Shown here piece by piece: positions 52,196 to 61,703 of a stretch of DNA of 64,000 nucleotides (position 1 is the first letter of the stretch; each line of letters begins with the position of its first letter). A program made the translations under genes and the position numbers. Source of the DNA: Pelosinus fermentans DSM 17108 (GTDB lineage Bacteria > Bacillota > Negativicutes > DSM-13327). The stretch lies in contig NZ_AKVN02000001.1 in assembly GCF_000271485.2 (NCBI RefSeq), positions 1,182,001 to 1,246,000 on the forward strand. The letters are read 5' to 3'. The notes under the pieces were generated by a model. It saw only the letters and a list, made by a program, of their open reading frames with translations. It made no database searches and was not told the origin of the DNA.

Positions 52196-53596
52196 ATGAA
52201 AAAAAAAGTAATTATTGTTGGAGGCGGTCCCGGGGGATATGTGGCAGCCATTCGCGCGGCACAACTGGGGGCTGAGGTTCATATTGTTGAAAAGGAAAAA
52301 ATGGGTGGGACATGTTTAAATGTGGGCTGCATTCCCACCAAAGCCCTTCTCCATACTGCCAAGCTGTACCACAATGTGCAGGAAGAAGCAAATAATGGAC
52401 TGCGCGTCGAAGGAATATCCTTGGATTGGCCAGCTCTTATGGCTCGTAAGGATACGATTGTAAATCGCCTGGTTCAAGGAGTAAAGGGACTCTTAAAAGC
52501 CCATGGAGTGAAGACTCATAGTGGGCAGGCAGTATTGAAAGATGCCCACAAAGTTCAGGTGGTAGGGGAGACTACAGTAACTCTTGATGCAGATATTATT
52601 GTGCTGGCTTCCGGTTCTGTTCCCAGTAAAATCCCTGTACCCGGTGCAAATAGTGCTGGAGTCATTGACAGTACGGCAGCGCTGAGTTTACCTAAAGTGC
52701 CAAAGTCCTTGGTTATCATTGGCGGTGGTGTTATTGGTACAGAGTTTGCATCATTATATAGCTCTTTTGGTACAAAGGTCACAATTGTCGAGATGCTGCC
52801 GGAAATATTACCGATGGTAGATCGTCAAATTGCCAAGAGAGTAAAGGAAAAGTTAACAGAGTGCAACATCGATTTTATGCTGGAAGCAGGATTAAAAGAA
52901 ATACTGCCAGCCTCTAACGGATTAAGTGCCGTAGTGCAAACTGCTGGTAAAAACCATGAAGTGGCAGGAGAATATATTTTGATGGCCACAGGGCGTAAGG
53001 CCAATATTCATAATATGGGGCTTGAAGAAGTGGGAATCCAGACGGAGCGGGGGAAAATTGTTGTAAATGAATATTTTGCAACGAATATACCTCATATTTA
53101 TGCAATCGGCGACTGCAATGCGCAGATGATGCTGGCACATGCAGCATCTGCCCAAGGCGTTGCAGCCGTTGAATATGCGTTAGGTCATCGTCCTTTCTAC
53201 AATCCTAAAGTCATCCCTTCTTGCATTTATACCATTCCAGAAGCTGCAGGTGTGGGACTTACGGAAGATGAAGCAGCGGCTCAAGGGATATCCTATAAAG
53301 TTGGTTTATTTCCTTTATTGGCAAATGGAAAGTCCCTCATTGAAGGATGTGAGTCTGGTCTGATTAAATTAATTGTCGCTGAAAAAAGCGGAGAAATTCT
53401 AGGCGGACATATTTTTGGACCAAGAGCCACTGATTTGATTGGGGAAATAGCACTGGCAATGAATCTGGAAGCAACGGTGGATGAAGTCATTGCAACAATC
53501 CATGCCCATCCTACAATGAGTGAAGGAATCGCCGAGGCAGCGCTCAGCGTGAGCGGCAATGCAATCCATTGGCCCCCAGGAGCAAAAATACTTTAA
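52196..53596 (+). CDS. lpdA: Dihydrolipoyl dehydrogenase (E3)
   Basis: 466 residues. FAD flavoprotein reoxidising dihydrolipoamide with NAD. FAD-binding VGGGPGGYVAAIRAAQLGA, redox disulfide in GGTCLNVGCIPT (Cys40, Cys45), NAD-binding IGGGVIGTEFASLYSSFG, IYAIGDCNAQMMLAHAA and C-terminal HAHPTMSEGIAEAAL with the active-site His-Glu pair. No extra lipoyl domain. Last gene of the aco operon (AcoL role), ended by a palindromic repeat. Confidence 0.95.
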   Translation: MKKKVIIVGGGPGGYVAAIRAAQLGAEVHIVEKEKMGGTCLNVGCIPTKALLHTAKLYHNVQEEANNGLRVEGISLDWPALMARKDTIVNRLVQGVKGLLKAHGVKTHSGQAVLKDAHKVQVVGETTVTLDADIIVLASGSVPSKIPVPGANSAGVIDSTAALSLPKVPKSLVIIGGGVIGTEFASLYSSFGTKVTIVEMLPEILPMVDRQIAKRVKEKLTECNIDFMLEAGLKEILPASNGLSAVVQTAGKNHEVAGEYILMATGRKANIHNMGLEEVGIQTERGKIVVNEYFATNIPHIYAIGDCNAQMMLAHAASAQGVAAVEYALGHRPFYNPKVIPSCIYTIPEAAGVGLTEDEAAAQGISYKVGLFPLLANGKSLIEGCESGLIKLIVAEKSGEILGGHIFGPRATDLIGEIALAMNLEATVDEVIATIHAHPTMSEGIAEAALSVSGNAIHWPPGAKIL

Positions 53597-53617
53597 TCAA
53601 AAATATAAAGAATTAAT

Positions 53618-53710
53618 GAACCGCGAAGATCGCGAAGAGCTGCAAAGGACACGAAGGAGTATAGATATTTTACCTTCGTGTTCTTCAGAGTCTTCGTATT
53701 TTCGCGGTTC
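53618..53710. repeat. Dispersed palindromic repeat, copy 9 (CGAAG type)
   Basis: GAACCGCGAAGATCGCGAAG ... CTTCGTATTTTCGCGGTTC. Lies at the end of the aco operon, convergent with the chemoreceptor gene. Confidence 0.8.
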
Positions 53711-53748
53711 AAAACGTTTTTATTTTTTGAATTTGTGAAGTGCTTTTC

Positions 53749-55437
53749 CTAGAGTTTGAACGTAGCGATTGTTACTTGCAGTTCTTCAGCTAGATGGGCC
53801 AGTGCTTCACTGGAGGAGGCGATTTCTTCCATGGAAGCCGATTGTTCTTCCGTGGCCGCGGAAACGGTTTGTGTTTGCCCGCTTGTTTCCTTGCTAATGG
53901 TTTCAATCTCACGGATTGAGACAACCATTTCTTCACTGCCTGCAGCTACGCGCTCAATGGCAGAGGCAATATCTTTCACTTGGCTGGAGACTTGACTGGC
54001 TAAACTGGAAATTTCCGTAAAAGCCCCGCCGGCAGTATTTACTACATCGGTACCCAGTTTCACCTCACGGGTTCCGTCATTCATAGCAGTAACTGCATTG
54101 TCTGTTTCATTTTGTATCTCTTGAATGAGTGATGCAATTTGTTTCGTTGCTGCTTGGGATTGTTCTGCCAGTTTGCGAACTTCCTCTGCTACAACGGCGA
54201 AACCTCTGCCTTGTTCTCCTGCCCGTGCTGCCTCAATAGCTGCATTTAAAGCCAGCAGATTTGTTTGATTGGCAATATTGGAAATGGTATCAACGATTTG
54301 ACCAATTTCTCGGGAACGTTCACCTAGTTTTGTGACAACTTTAGCAGATTCTGTAACGGTTTGATTAATCGTATTCATTTGTTGGATGGCCGCTTCGATG
54401 GAGTTTCCACCATTTTGTGCAGCAGCAGCAGCCCGGTCGCTAATTCCAGTGGCAATGCCGGCATTGCTGGCGATTTCTTGAATCGCTGTTGTTATATTTC
54501 CAACTGTTGCTGCCGCAGAATTAATGTTTCGCCCTTGCGCTTCCGTACCCGTAGCTACTTCCATAATGGATATAGCTACTTGCGTAGATGCCTGAGCTGA
54601 TTGTTCTGCACTTGCCGTTAATTCTTCTGATGAAGCGGCAAGTTGTTCTGCAGAGACGGATACTTGGGATATGACAGTTCGCAAATTCGTACGCATTTTA
54701 TTAAAAGCATCGGCAAGCTGTCCAATTTCGTCTTCTGATTGGTAGGTTATTGTGTCGGCGGCTAAGTTTCCAGCGGCGATTTGGCTGGCAACTTCAGCAA
54801 CAGTATGTACGGGGCGCGAAATATTACGAGAAATGAAAAATGCAATGATACTAGATACAATAATGACAATGATATTGATAACAATTAAAAAGACTTGAGA
54901 AGATCTAGCATCTTTCGCGTATTGTTCTTGCTCTTGGGCGACATAGGTTCTTGTCTCGAGGGTTAATTTTTCTGTAGCAGTCATAGTAGCTTTATAGGGA
55001 CTTCCTGCTTCAGCCATATAATGAGCGACCTCATCAGACTTACCAGCTTGTTTGGCGGCCATCGATAGTTCAGCGATTCTTTCATATTCTTCTTTTGCTT
55101 GCTTTATAGAAGTAATGTATTCTTTTCCTGTTCCTGTATTAAGATTTTTTTCTAACCATTTCAAGCGGTCATTTGATTTCGTTTTATAGTCATTGTAGAC
55201 TGGAATATCATTTGGATCGCCAACAAAGTTGAAGCGACGCATGGTCACGGCCTCATTGGCAATATCAGCGGCTGCGCCTTGGACCATTTCCATTTTTTCG
55301 ATATTTAGTTTACTAAATGTGTGATAATTTGCAGTTATTTCACCTATTTTCCAAATGGTAAAACCGCTCATCAGAATAACAAGAGCTAGGACAAGGGAAA
55401 ATCCTCCGCCTATTTTTTTGCCTACAGTCCATTTCAT
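53749..55437 (-). CDS. Methyl-accepting chemotaxis protein
   Basis: 562 residues. N-terminal helix (~8-30), a ~155-residue four-helix-bundle extracytoplasmic sensor (4HB_MCP type: [23 protein letters not shown]...), second helix (~187-210), HAMP ([36 protein letters not shown]) and a long signalling coiled coil whose tip carries [34 protein letters not shown]. Signals to CheA/CheW. No chemotaxis genes adjacent. ATG 55437 follows GGAGGA. Confidence 0.93.
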   Translation of the reverse strand: MKWTVGKKIGGGFSLVLALVILMSGFTIWKIGEITANYHTFSKLNIEKMEMVQGAAADIANEAVTMRRFNFVGDPNDIPVYNDYKTKSNDRLKWLEKNLNTGTGKEYITSIKQAKEEYERIAELSMAAKQAGKSDEVAHYMAEAGSPYKATMTATEKLTLETRTYVAQEQEQYAKDARSSQVFLIVINIIVIIVSSIIAFFISRNISRPVHTVAEVASQIAAGNLAADTITYQSEDEIGQLADAFNKMRTNLRTVISQVSVSAEQLAASSEELTASAEQSAQASTQVAISIMEVATGTEAQGRNINSAAATVGNITTAIQEIASNAGIATGISDRAAAAAQNGGNSIEAAIQQMNTINQTVTESAKVVTKLGERSREIGQIVDTISNIANQTNLLALNAAIEAARAGEQGRGFAVVAEEVRKLAEQSQAATKQIASLIQEIQNETDNAVTAMNDGTREVKLGTDVVNTAGGAFTEISSLASQVSSQVKDIASAIERVAAGSEEMVVSIREIETISKETSGQTQTVSAATEEQSASMEEIASSSEALAHLAEELQVTIATFKL

Positions 55438-55505
55438 AAAATATCCTCCTTCAATTTAGTGGTAAGTAATTGCTATATTTCACTATTATAAAGAATAGTT
55501 TGATT

Positions 55506-55561
55506 TTCTTGAATTCTAAAAAACAAAAAACTACCAGGTATCATCATGTCATTTACAGATG
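55506..55561 (-). terminator. Intrinsic terminator on the minus strand
   Basis: Minus-strand CTGCTAGGT / ACCTGGTAG (with G-U pairs) and a ~24-nt loop, followed by TTTTTTGTTTTTT. Ends the LysR transcript before the chemoreceptor gene. Confidence 0.65.
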
Positions 55562-55735
55562 GAACCTAGCAGTCACTTTAGACTTAGCTAATGGATGATT
55601 GCTGTTAATAGATTCTTACATGATTATATTGTATATTTTATACGGATAAAATATACTTGTCAATAATTATTAGTATTTAATAATTATTTAAAATACTAAA
55701 TATAAGGATTAATAAGGAGAATGCAGGTAATTTGA

Positions 55736-56635
55736 TTATTCAAAATCAAGGAAATTATGCTCTCGCAGCCAGGAACGGGTACAAGCAATAAACTTCTTTC
55801 CAGCAGGAGATATATTCTTCATAGAAAGGGAAGCTAATCCTAAGATGCGGTAATCCGTTTTTTCTAATTCAACGATATGAATGTCTCCAGGTATATTAAT
55901 TAAAATTAGTTCAGGAAGAATACTGATTCCTAATCCCATTTGCACCATTGCAAAAATAGTACGTTCTTCCATTAGTTCATATTTGACCTGCAGTTTCACT
56001 TTGTTCTCATGTAAAAGCCGCTTAATATTGTCATCACTACCCCATTGAGGCATAATAAAATGTTCACCTCTTAGTTGATTGAAAGATATGAATTTTTGAT
56101 GCTGCAAAGGGTGGTCAGGTGGCAGGAGAACGACCAGCTTATCCTTTTTTAAAGGCATCACTTCAAATGGTTTAGACGTGGGCAATGAAACAAATCCAAA
56201 ATCAATGGTGCTGTTTGAAATCCAATCGCTCATTTCATCATAGCATCCTAAATAGGTTTTCACTTCGATAAGAGGATACGCTTCATGAAACTGAGATAAA
56301 ATTCCAGGAAGCCATTGCATGGAGACACTGGATAATGTTCCTAAACGAACAGTGCCTGTATTTAAGCTTTTAATTGAGATTACTTCTTGCTGTAGAAGTT
56401 CCTCTTGCTGCAAAATTTTCTGAATAAATATAAGAATACGTTCCCCATTGCTGGTCAGACTTACACCGGAACGATTCCTTTTAAGCAAAGAAAACCCCAG
56501 TTCGGATTCAAGAGTAGAGATTGCATAGCTTACACCTGATTGTGTCAGATGAAGTTTTTCAGCGGCTTTGGTCAAGCTGCCAAGTTCAACAATTGTGTTG
56601 AAAATCTCATATTTTGAAATAGTCAATTGAACCAC
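55736..56635 (-). CDS. LysR-family transcriptional regulator
   Basis: 299 residues. HTH at the N-terminus (ISKYEIFNTIVELGSLTKAAEKLHLTQSGVSYAISTLESELGFSLLKRNRSG), then an effector domain (VRLGTLSSVSMQWLPGILSQF... MQMGLGISILPELIL-like segment). No obvious target gene is divergent from it; the 226 bp upstream hold only the terminator of the next gene. Target and ligand unknown. Confidence 0.87.
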   Translation of the reverse strand: MVQLTISKYEIFNTIVELGSLTKAAEKLHLTQSGVSYAISTLESELGFSLLKRNRSGVSLTSNGERILIFIQKILQQEELLQQEVISIKSLNTGTVRLGTLSSVSMQWLPGILSQFHEAYPLIEVKTYLGCYDEMSDWISNSTIDFGFVSLPTSKPFEVMPLKKDKLVVLLPPDHPLQHQKFISFNQLRGEHFIMPQWGSDDNIKRLLHENKVKLQVKYELMEERTIFAMVQMGLGISILPELILINIPGDIHIVELEKTDYRILGLASLSMKNISPAGKKFIACTRSWLREHNFLDFE

Positions 56636-56799
56636 TTCCTATAATTATTCGATACATAGCATTGTACGTTAAGCGGGTGATATCCACTTAAATATACTAT
56701 ACGTGATGCATATCTGCCAGAGAAAATTTATCCGATAGTCAATTTAGTTTAACGTTCTTATATTCTGCAGGTATGAGCTTAGAGTGAGGTAGTCATGAA

Positions 56800-56840
56800 A
56801 AATAGCCTGCACTCTTAGAAAATAAGAGCGCAGGCTATTT
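56800..56840. terminator. Bidirectional hairpin terminator
   Basis: AAATAGCCTGC..CTCTTA / TAAGAG.GCAGGCTATTT stem with a 4-nt loop; minus-strand reading ends in TTTTTC. Ends the small secreted-protein transcript. Confidence 0.8.
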
Positions 56841-56861
56841 GAATATCTTTGATTGTACTGG

Positions 56862-57338
56862 TTAGGGAGTAGGCAGCTTAGGGCAGCATGGACCGCCCTC
56901 AGGACCTGGTCTATGAGGAGGACGCAGTGCATCGTCTACGGCTTTGGCTTGCTCATCAGATAAGCCTGCAGCGTCCTTTAATTCTTTGGTCATGTCTGGA
57001 GGTTGATTAAACTTTTCCTTGAAGAATGTATCTCTTTCCTCAGGAGTCATGGATCTCGTTTTTTCCATTTCTGATTTGCGCTGTGTATCTTTTTCTTTGA
57101 AAAATTTAATCAGATTATCTTCTTGCTCTTGCGTGATGGTACCGTCATTTACTAATTTATCCATAGAAATTTTCATATGTTTTTCTCTGTCTTCAGGATT
57201 AGGCATTCGGTGATTCATACCTGGTCCAGGCATGAATTCTTGTTGTCTATCATGAGCAAAGGCGACTGCTCCAACTGATAATGCAAGGCATCCCAGAATC
57301 AGTCCGCTAACCAATTTTTTTGTGAAATATTGCTTCAT
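56862..57338 (-). CDS. Small secreted Pro/Met-rich protein, likely two-component target
   Basis: 158 residues. Signal peptide (KLVSGLILGCLALSVGAVAFA), then a Met/Pro/His stretch, a helical charged region (DKLVNDGTITQEQEDNLIKFFKEKDTQRKSEMEK) and MTPEERDTFFKEKF, ending in a Pro-rich tail with a Cys-Cys pair. Helical, charged periplasmic proteins of this size recall Spy/CpxP-type chaperones, but no LTxxQ motif is seen, so this is only a resemblance. It lies just downstream of the sensor kinase gene on the same strand, with its own promoter sharing the GTAAC-N6-GTAAC block of the MacA-like operon. Confidence 0.72.
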   Translation of the reverse strand: MKQYFTKKLVSGLILGCLALSVGAVAFAHDRQQEFMPGPGMNHRMPNPEDREKHMKISMDKLVNDGTITQEQEDNLIKFFKEKDTQRKSEMEKTRSMTPEERDTFFKEKFNQPPDMTKELKDAAGLSDEQAKAVDDALRPPHRPGPEGGPCCPKLPTP

Positions 57339-57379
57339 TTGAATCTCTCCTTTATATAAGTGGCTTCCTTGAGATTAGT

Positions 57380-57408
57380 ATGAAGGAAAAATGTTACAAT
57401 TTAGTTAC
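57380..57408 (-). promoter_or_regulatory. Response-regulator box upstream of the small secreted protein
   Basis: On the minus strand GTAAC-N6-GTAAC (11-bp step, 57393-57408) runs into TTCCTTCATAC. The same arrangement precedes the MacA-like gene at 59721. Confidence 0.7.
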
Positions 57409-57411
57409 GGA

Positions 57412-58956
57412 CTAGTATAGATTTCCTATATTTTTTGCTTTGGTAAGATCAAACCAAAAAACAACACCATCTTCCACATTATTTACACCATAATGATTGC
57501 CGTGTAATTCCTGGATTGCGCGGACAATGGATAGGCCTAGACCATAACCGCCGTACTCTCTGGTTCGAGCTTTGTCTACTTTATAAAAGCTCGTCCATAT
57601 TTTTTCGAGGCTTTCTTCTGGAATGGGGCGTCCTGAATTATAAATAAAAACTCTGATGTGATTGTCTGCTTCTTTTACCCAGATTTTAATGGTCTTCTTA
57701 AATTCGGCATGATCAATGGCGTTAGTAAAGAGGTTGAGCAATACCTGCTCAATGCGGAGTTCATCCCCGTTTACTGCATAGGGATGGATGCTGTCCATTT
57801 CCAAAAGAATGTTTCTTTCTGCCAAAATGGTAGAGTATTTAAGGAGAATATCGTGCAGAAGCAGGGAAAGATCGAAGGTGGTTCTGCTTAATTGAAAGAA
57901 CCCGGATTCAATTTGGGATAGATTTAGCAGATCTTTTACTAATTTATCCATTTTTTCTGCTTCGTCAATGATGACAGAGCAGTAATAGTTTTTACTGTCC
58001 TCATCCCGTGCCACATCTTCTCTTAAGCCTTCTGCATATCCTAAAATGAGGGAAAGGGGAGTTTTTAGTTCATGGGAGACACTGGATACAAAGTTTTTAC
58101 GCATTGTATCCAGTTTTCTTTCCTTTTCTACATCTGCCATGAGCTGCTGATTTTTTTGGTTGAGCTCTGAGATGGCTGTATCCAATTGATAGGATAAGTG
58201 GTTAATGCTTTTACCTAGTTCGCCAATCTCATCGTTGTGGTTGATCGTACATTTCTGAGAAAAATCAAGCTGTGACATGCTTTGTGCAATGCGATTCAGT
58301 TCTATGATGGGCAGGGTAAATCGTTTCGCAAAGAAAAAGGCCCAAATACAGCCTGCTGCAACAGAGAGTATGCCCGTAAAAATAATAAATTGGGCTGCGA
58401 CACTCACGCTTTCAGATATTAATGCCAGGGGCTGCTTTATAACCAGAATGTCATCGTTTGTCATTTTATGGCGAATTACCATAAAATCAATCCTTAAATC
58501 TTGGTCATGCTCCATTTCCAAAATGGTGCGGTTATCAATGATTTCTCTGCTTTTGATGATAGGTGGAGGACCGGGAGGAAAGCGGGGAGGTGTGGTACGA
58601 GAAAGGGCAGGATTATTAAGAGCATTGGAGATAAAGGGAGGAGGAGGGGATGGGTTAGACAGATCTTGATCCACAAGGGGACCAAAGGAACTATATTTGA
58701 CCTGTCCTTCTTTGGTGAAAATAATAATGGCTGCCCCTAATGTATTGGTAATCCGCTCCAGCTCCAAAGACATTTCCTTTGGATTGCCCTGATATAAAAG
58801 GTCGAAGTTGGTACTGTTAATAATAAGAGCTTCTTTTTTTTGTGAAATATAAAATCTTTCTAAGCCAGCATGGGTAAGCCCTAAGAACATAAGTACAAAA
58901 AATAACACCAAGCCGCTTAAGATAATAAAGAGTTTTGCACGCAGTGAAACCGTCAT
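57412..58956 (-). CDS. Sensor histidine kinase
   Basis: 514 residues. Two membrane helices (~8-30, ~190-212) bracket a ~160-residue periplasmic sensor with an unusual Pro-rich segment (PSPPPPF, PPRFPPGPPP). Then HAMP, coiled coil, HisKA with the phosphorylated His295 (SSVSHELKTPLS) and HATPase (NLFTNAIDHA, GYGLGLSIVRAI). Overlaps the response-regulator gene by 4 bp. Probably senses envelope stress or a compound exported by the divergent MacAB-like system. Confidence 0.92.
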   Translation of the reverse strand: MTVSLRAKLFIILSGLVLFFVLMFLGLTHAGLERFYISQKKEALIINSTNFDLLYQGNPKEMSLELERITNTLGAAIIIFTKEGQVKYSSFGPLVDQDLSNPSPPPPFISNALNNPALSRTTPPRFPPGPPPIIKSREIIDNRTILEMEHDQDLRIDFMVIRHKMTNDDILVIKQPLALISESVSVAAQFIIFTGILSVAAGCIWAFFFAKRFTLPIIELNRIAQSMSQLDFSQKCTINHNDEIGELGKSINHLSYQLDTAISELNQKNQQLMADVEKERKLDTMRKNFVSSVSHELKTPLSLILGYAEGLREDVARDEDSKNYYCSVIIDEAEKMDKLVKDLLNLSQIESGFFQLSRTTFDLSLLLHDILLKYSTILAERNILLEMDSIHPYAVNGDELRIEQVLLNLFTNAIDHAEFKKTIKIWVKEADNHIRVFIYNSGRPIPEESLEKIWTSFYKVDKARTREYGGYGLGLSIVRAIQELHGNHYGVNNVEDGVVFWFDLTKAKNIGNLY

Positions 58957-59618
58957 TTTTCGGCCTCGAATCGATAACCATATCCTCTGATAGTTTGGAC
59001 AAGTGCGCTTTTATCTCCTAGCTTGGTTCTCAGCCGATTGATATGAGTATCTACAGTTCGCAGATCACCAAAGTAATCATAACTCCACACTTGATTTAAG
59101 ATTTGCTGTCGACTTAATGCCTTACCGCTATTCTCGGTCAAATAGGTAAGGAGTTCATATTCTTTAGGGCTTAAATCCAGGAATTGATCATTTATAGATA
59201 CTTGTCTTGCTGTTGTATTAATTTCTAAGCCATCATATACGATGGCTTTTTCTCTTTCTATGCGGCGAAATAATGCGTTTACACGAGCTGTTAACACTTT
59301 AGGGCTAAAGGGCTTAGTGACATATTCATCGGCACCGATTTCAAAAGCAAAAAGCTGGTCTACTTCTTCTCCTTTAGCTGTAAGCATAATGACAGGAATA
59401 TTGCTTTTCTTTCTAAGCTCTCTGCATACGGTCCAACCATCATGTTCTGGCATCATAACATCCAGAATGATCAGGTCCACCTGTTCTGCTGCCAGGAGCT
59501 CCAAGGCGACGCGTCCATTGTCAGCTTCTAGGGTGCTATAACCTTCCCGGACTAGAAAATCAGCAATCAGTTTCCTGATACGCAGTTCATCGTCAACAAT
59601 TAAGATTGTTTTATTCAT
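58953..59618 (-). CDS. OmpR-family response regulator
   Basis: 221 residues. Receiver domain with acidic pocket Asp9/Asp10 and phosphoacceptor Asp53 (LIILDVMMP), Lys in VTKPFSP, and C-terminal winged helix (SPKEYELLTYLTENSGKALSRQQILNQVW... TVDTHINRLRTKLG). ATG 59618 follows GGAGG. Divergent from the MacA-like gene. Likely binds the GTAAC-N6-GTAAC direct repeats at 59721 and 57393; 11-bp tandem repeats suit this family. Confidence 0.93.
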   Translation of the reverse strand: MNKTILIVDDELRIRKLIADFLVREGYSTLEADNGRVALELLAAEQVDLIILDVMMPEHDGWTVCRELRKKSNIPVIMLTAKGEEVDQLFAFEIGADEYVTKPFSPKVLTARVNALFRRIEREKAIVYDGLEINTTARQVSINDQFLDLSPKEYELLTYLTENSGKALSRQQILNQVWSYDYFGDLRTVDTHINRLRTKLGDKSALVQTIRGYGYRFEAEK

Positions 59619-59720
59619 GAGTGTTACCTCCTTATGACTCTACGGCATTCATAGTTTTATTTTTAGCATAAAGAGTATGACGGAAGATGTCAATGAATTG
59701 CTATATTTGTATAAATTTCT

Positions 59721-59752
59721 GTAACAAAACTGTAACAAAATTCCTTCATAAT
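59721..59752 (+). promoter_or_regulatory. Response-regulator box and promoter of the MacAB-like operon
   Basis: GTAAC at 59721 and 59732 (11-bp step; extended repeat TGTAACAAAA twice), then TTCCTTCATAAT with -10-like CATAAT at 59747-59752. Sequence and spacing match the box before the secreted protein gene at 57338. Confidence 0.75.
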
Positions 59753-59788
59753 TAAAAGAAGACTCATTTTAGCAAGTAGAAGAAGATA

Positions 59789-60892
59789 ATGAAACTAAGA
59801 AAGTGGTGGTACGTTATGATTTGGAATAGAATAAATCACTATAAAAAATGGGTCATACTCCTGATTGTTGCAGCAGCCTTGGGCGGAGGAGGAGCCTATT
59901 ACCTTAAGAAAAACAGCACTCCTGTAGTTGCAGGGACAACAGCTGTCATTGGCAGAGGTGACGTTATTGAAGCAATCTCCGCGACCGGCACTATTTCTGC
60001 AGTCAATTCGGTTGATATTAGTTCGCGAGTGACAGGGCTCATTAGCGAGTTGCGGGTACAAGAAAATGATATGGTAAAAAAAGGACAGGTGTTGGTTGTG
60101 CTGGATGATACAACGATTAAAGCACAAATTGCCCAATATCAGGCTCAGATGGAAAATTATGCGGTCATTTATGAACGCAGTCAAAAATTAGCTGCTATTG
60201 GTGCTGAACCGCAGCAGCAGCTAGATACAGACCGGACTAATTATCTTGTAGCCCAATCGACTTACAACAGTAATGCATCCCAGGTGGGATATTATGTAAT
60301 AACAGCACCGATTGATGGCATGGTAATTGGTACACCAACTCCTGCAGGGCAGACCGTGGCCCAAGGGATTTCCACTCCTCAAGTTATCATGACTATCGCC
60401 GATATGTCGAAAATGCAAATCAAAGTTTTGGTAGATGAATCAGATATTGGCAGAGTGAAGATGGGGCAAGAGGTTACTTTCACTGTAGATTCTTATACAA
60501 CCCAGACTTTTGCCGGAAAAGTGACACGGATTTCCCGAAGTGCGACCACTTCCTCTAATGTTGTATATTATCCCGTATATGTAGATGTGGATTCAACTGA
60601 GAGCCTCCTATATCCTACGATGACTGCTAGAGTAACGATCAAAGCCAGCGAAAGCAAAAATGTATTGGTTGCCCCCTTGGCAGCTGTTAAGGAAGATAAG
60701 GGACAAAAATATGTACAATTGATGGTAAATGGTAAAGAACAGAATGTGCCAGTCAGTATCGGACTAAGTGATGATGAAAAAGTGGAAATACGCAGTGGTT
60801 TAAATGAGGGGGATACGATCCTAGTGCCAGCAACGAAGGCGCGTACAGCTGCAACAACCACGCAAAATCAGGGGCCGCCGCCTCCCATGTAA
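59789..60892 (+). CDS. macA: Efflux periplasmic adaptor, MacA-like (HlyD family)
   Basis: 367 residues (340 or so if begun at ATG 59816, also plausible). N-terminal membrane anchor (WVILLIVAAALGGGGAYYL), split lipoyl domain (ISATGTISAVNSVDISSRVTGLISELRVQENDMVKKGQ ... YYVITAPIDGMVIGTP), short alpha-hairpin, beta-barrel (VDESDIGRVKMGQEVTFTV) and membrane-proximal domain; Gln/Pro-rich tail. Pairs with the following ABC ATPase and permease to move substrates out, probably via an outer-membrane channel encoded elsewhere. Confidence 0.88.
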   Translation: MKLRKWWYVMIWNRINHYKKWVILLIVAAALGGGGAYYLKKNSTPVVAGTTAVIGRGDVIEAISATGTISAVNSVDISSRVTGLISELRVQENDMVKKGQVLVVLDDTTIKAQIAQYQAQMENYAVIYERSQKLAAIGAEPQQQLDTDRTNYLVAQSTYNSNASQVGYYVITAPIDGMVIGTPTPAGQTVAQGISTPQVIMTIADMSKMQIKVLVDESDIGRVKMGQEVTFTVDSYTTQTFAGKVTRISRSATTSSNVVYYPVYVDVDSTESLLYPTMTARVTIKASESKNVLVAPLAAVKEDKGQKYVQLMVNGKEQNVPVSIGLSDDEKVEIRSGLNEGDTILVPATKARTAATTTQNQGPPPPM

Positions 60893-60992
60893 GGAAGTCA
60901 AGGTGCTAGGCAACGTTTAACTCCATCTACAATACCTGGAAGATGGTAGTCTTAAAACGACTGATTCATTGGGTTAGAGTGAGGAGAAAATC

Positions 60993-61703
60993 ATGACAAT
61001 TACTTTAAGAAACGTAACAAAAGAATATCACATGGGTGACATTATTGTGCGTGCGTTGGCAGGGGTGAATTTGGAGATTACAGCTGGTGAATTAACTGCT
61101 ATTATGGGGCCTTCGGGATCAGGGAAATCCACATTGATGAACATACTAGGATGTCTTGATATTCCCACCAGCGGATCGTATACCATAGATGGACAGGAAG
61201 TTGGAACATTAAATGATGATGAACTGGCAATTACACGCAATAAAAAGATTGGTTTTGTATTTCAAAATTTTAATCTGCTGCCTCGTATGTCTGCCTTACA
61301 AAATGTGGCTTTACCCATGGTATATGCGGGTGTAAACAAGAAAGACCGCATGGAAACTGCCGCCCGGGCTTTGTCTATGGTTGGTTTAGAGGATCGGCGG
61401 GATCATCGTCCCAATGAATTGTCAGGAGGGCAGCGGCAGCGTGTAGCCATTGCCCGGTCACTGGTGAATAATCCGGCAATTATTATGGCGGATGAGCCTA
61501 CAGGTAATCTGGACACGAAGTCCGGCAATGAGATTATGGAAATCTTCTGTAACCTAAATAATCAAGGGAGAACCATCATCTTGGTTACTCATGAACCTGA
61601 AATTGCAGATTTCACCAGAAGGATACTCCATGTTCGTGATGGTGAAATTGTTCGTGATGAAACACGAGGGGAGGCAAAACAATGTTCTGGGAAAGTGTTT
61701 TAA
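60993..61703 (+). CDS. ABC exporter ATPase, MacB/LolD type
   Basis: 236 residues. Walker [10 protein letters not shown] (39-47), Q-loop [18 protein letters not shown], signature [16 protein letters not shown], Walker [13 protein letters not shown], switch His in LVTHEPEIA. The MacB-like system is split here into separate ATPase and permease genes, the usual arrangement in Firmicutes. Overlaps the permease gene by 22 bp. Confidence 0.92.
   Translation: MTITLRNVTKEYHMGDIIVRALAGVNLEITAGELTAIMGPSGSGKSTLMNILGCLDIPTSGSYTIDGQEVGTLNDDELAITRNKKIGFVFQNFNLLPRMSALQNVALPMVYAGVNKKDRMETAARALSMVGLEDRRDHRPNELSGGQRQRVAIARSLVNNPAIIMADEPTGNLDTKSGNEIMEIFCNLNNQGRTIILVTHEPEIADFTRRILHVRDGEIVRDETRGEAKQCSGKVF

Noticed and set aside
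8696-53710. Repeats considered as a CRISPR array
   Set aside because: Copies are dispersed over 55 kb, palindromic end to end, with no spacers and no cas genes.
55500-55600. Possible riboswitch before the chemoreceptor (TGATGATACCT resembling the fluoride motif end)
   Set aside because: The 5' half of the crcB motif is absent; a plain terminator after the LysR gene explains the hairpin and T-run.
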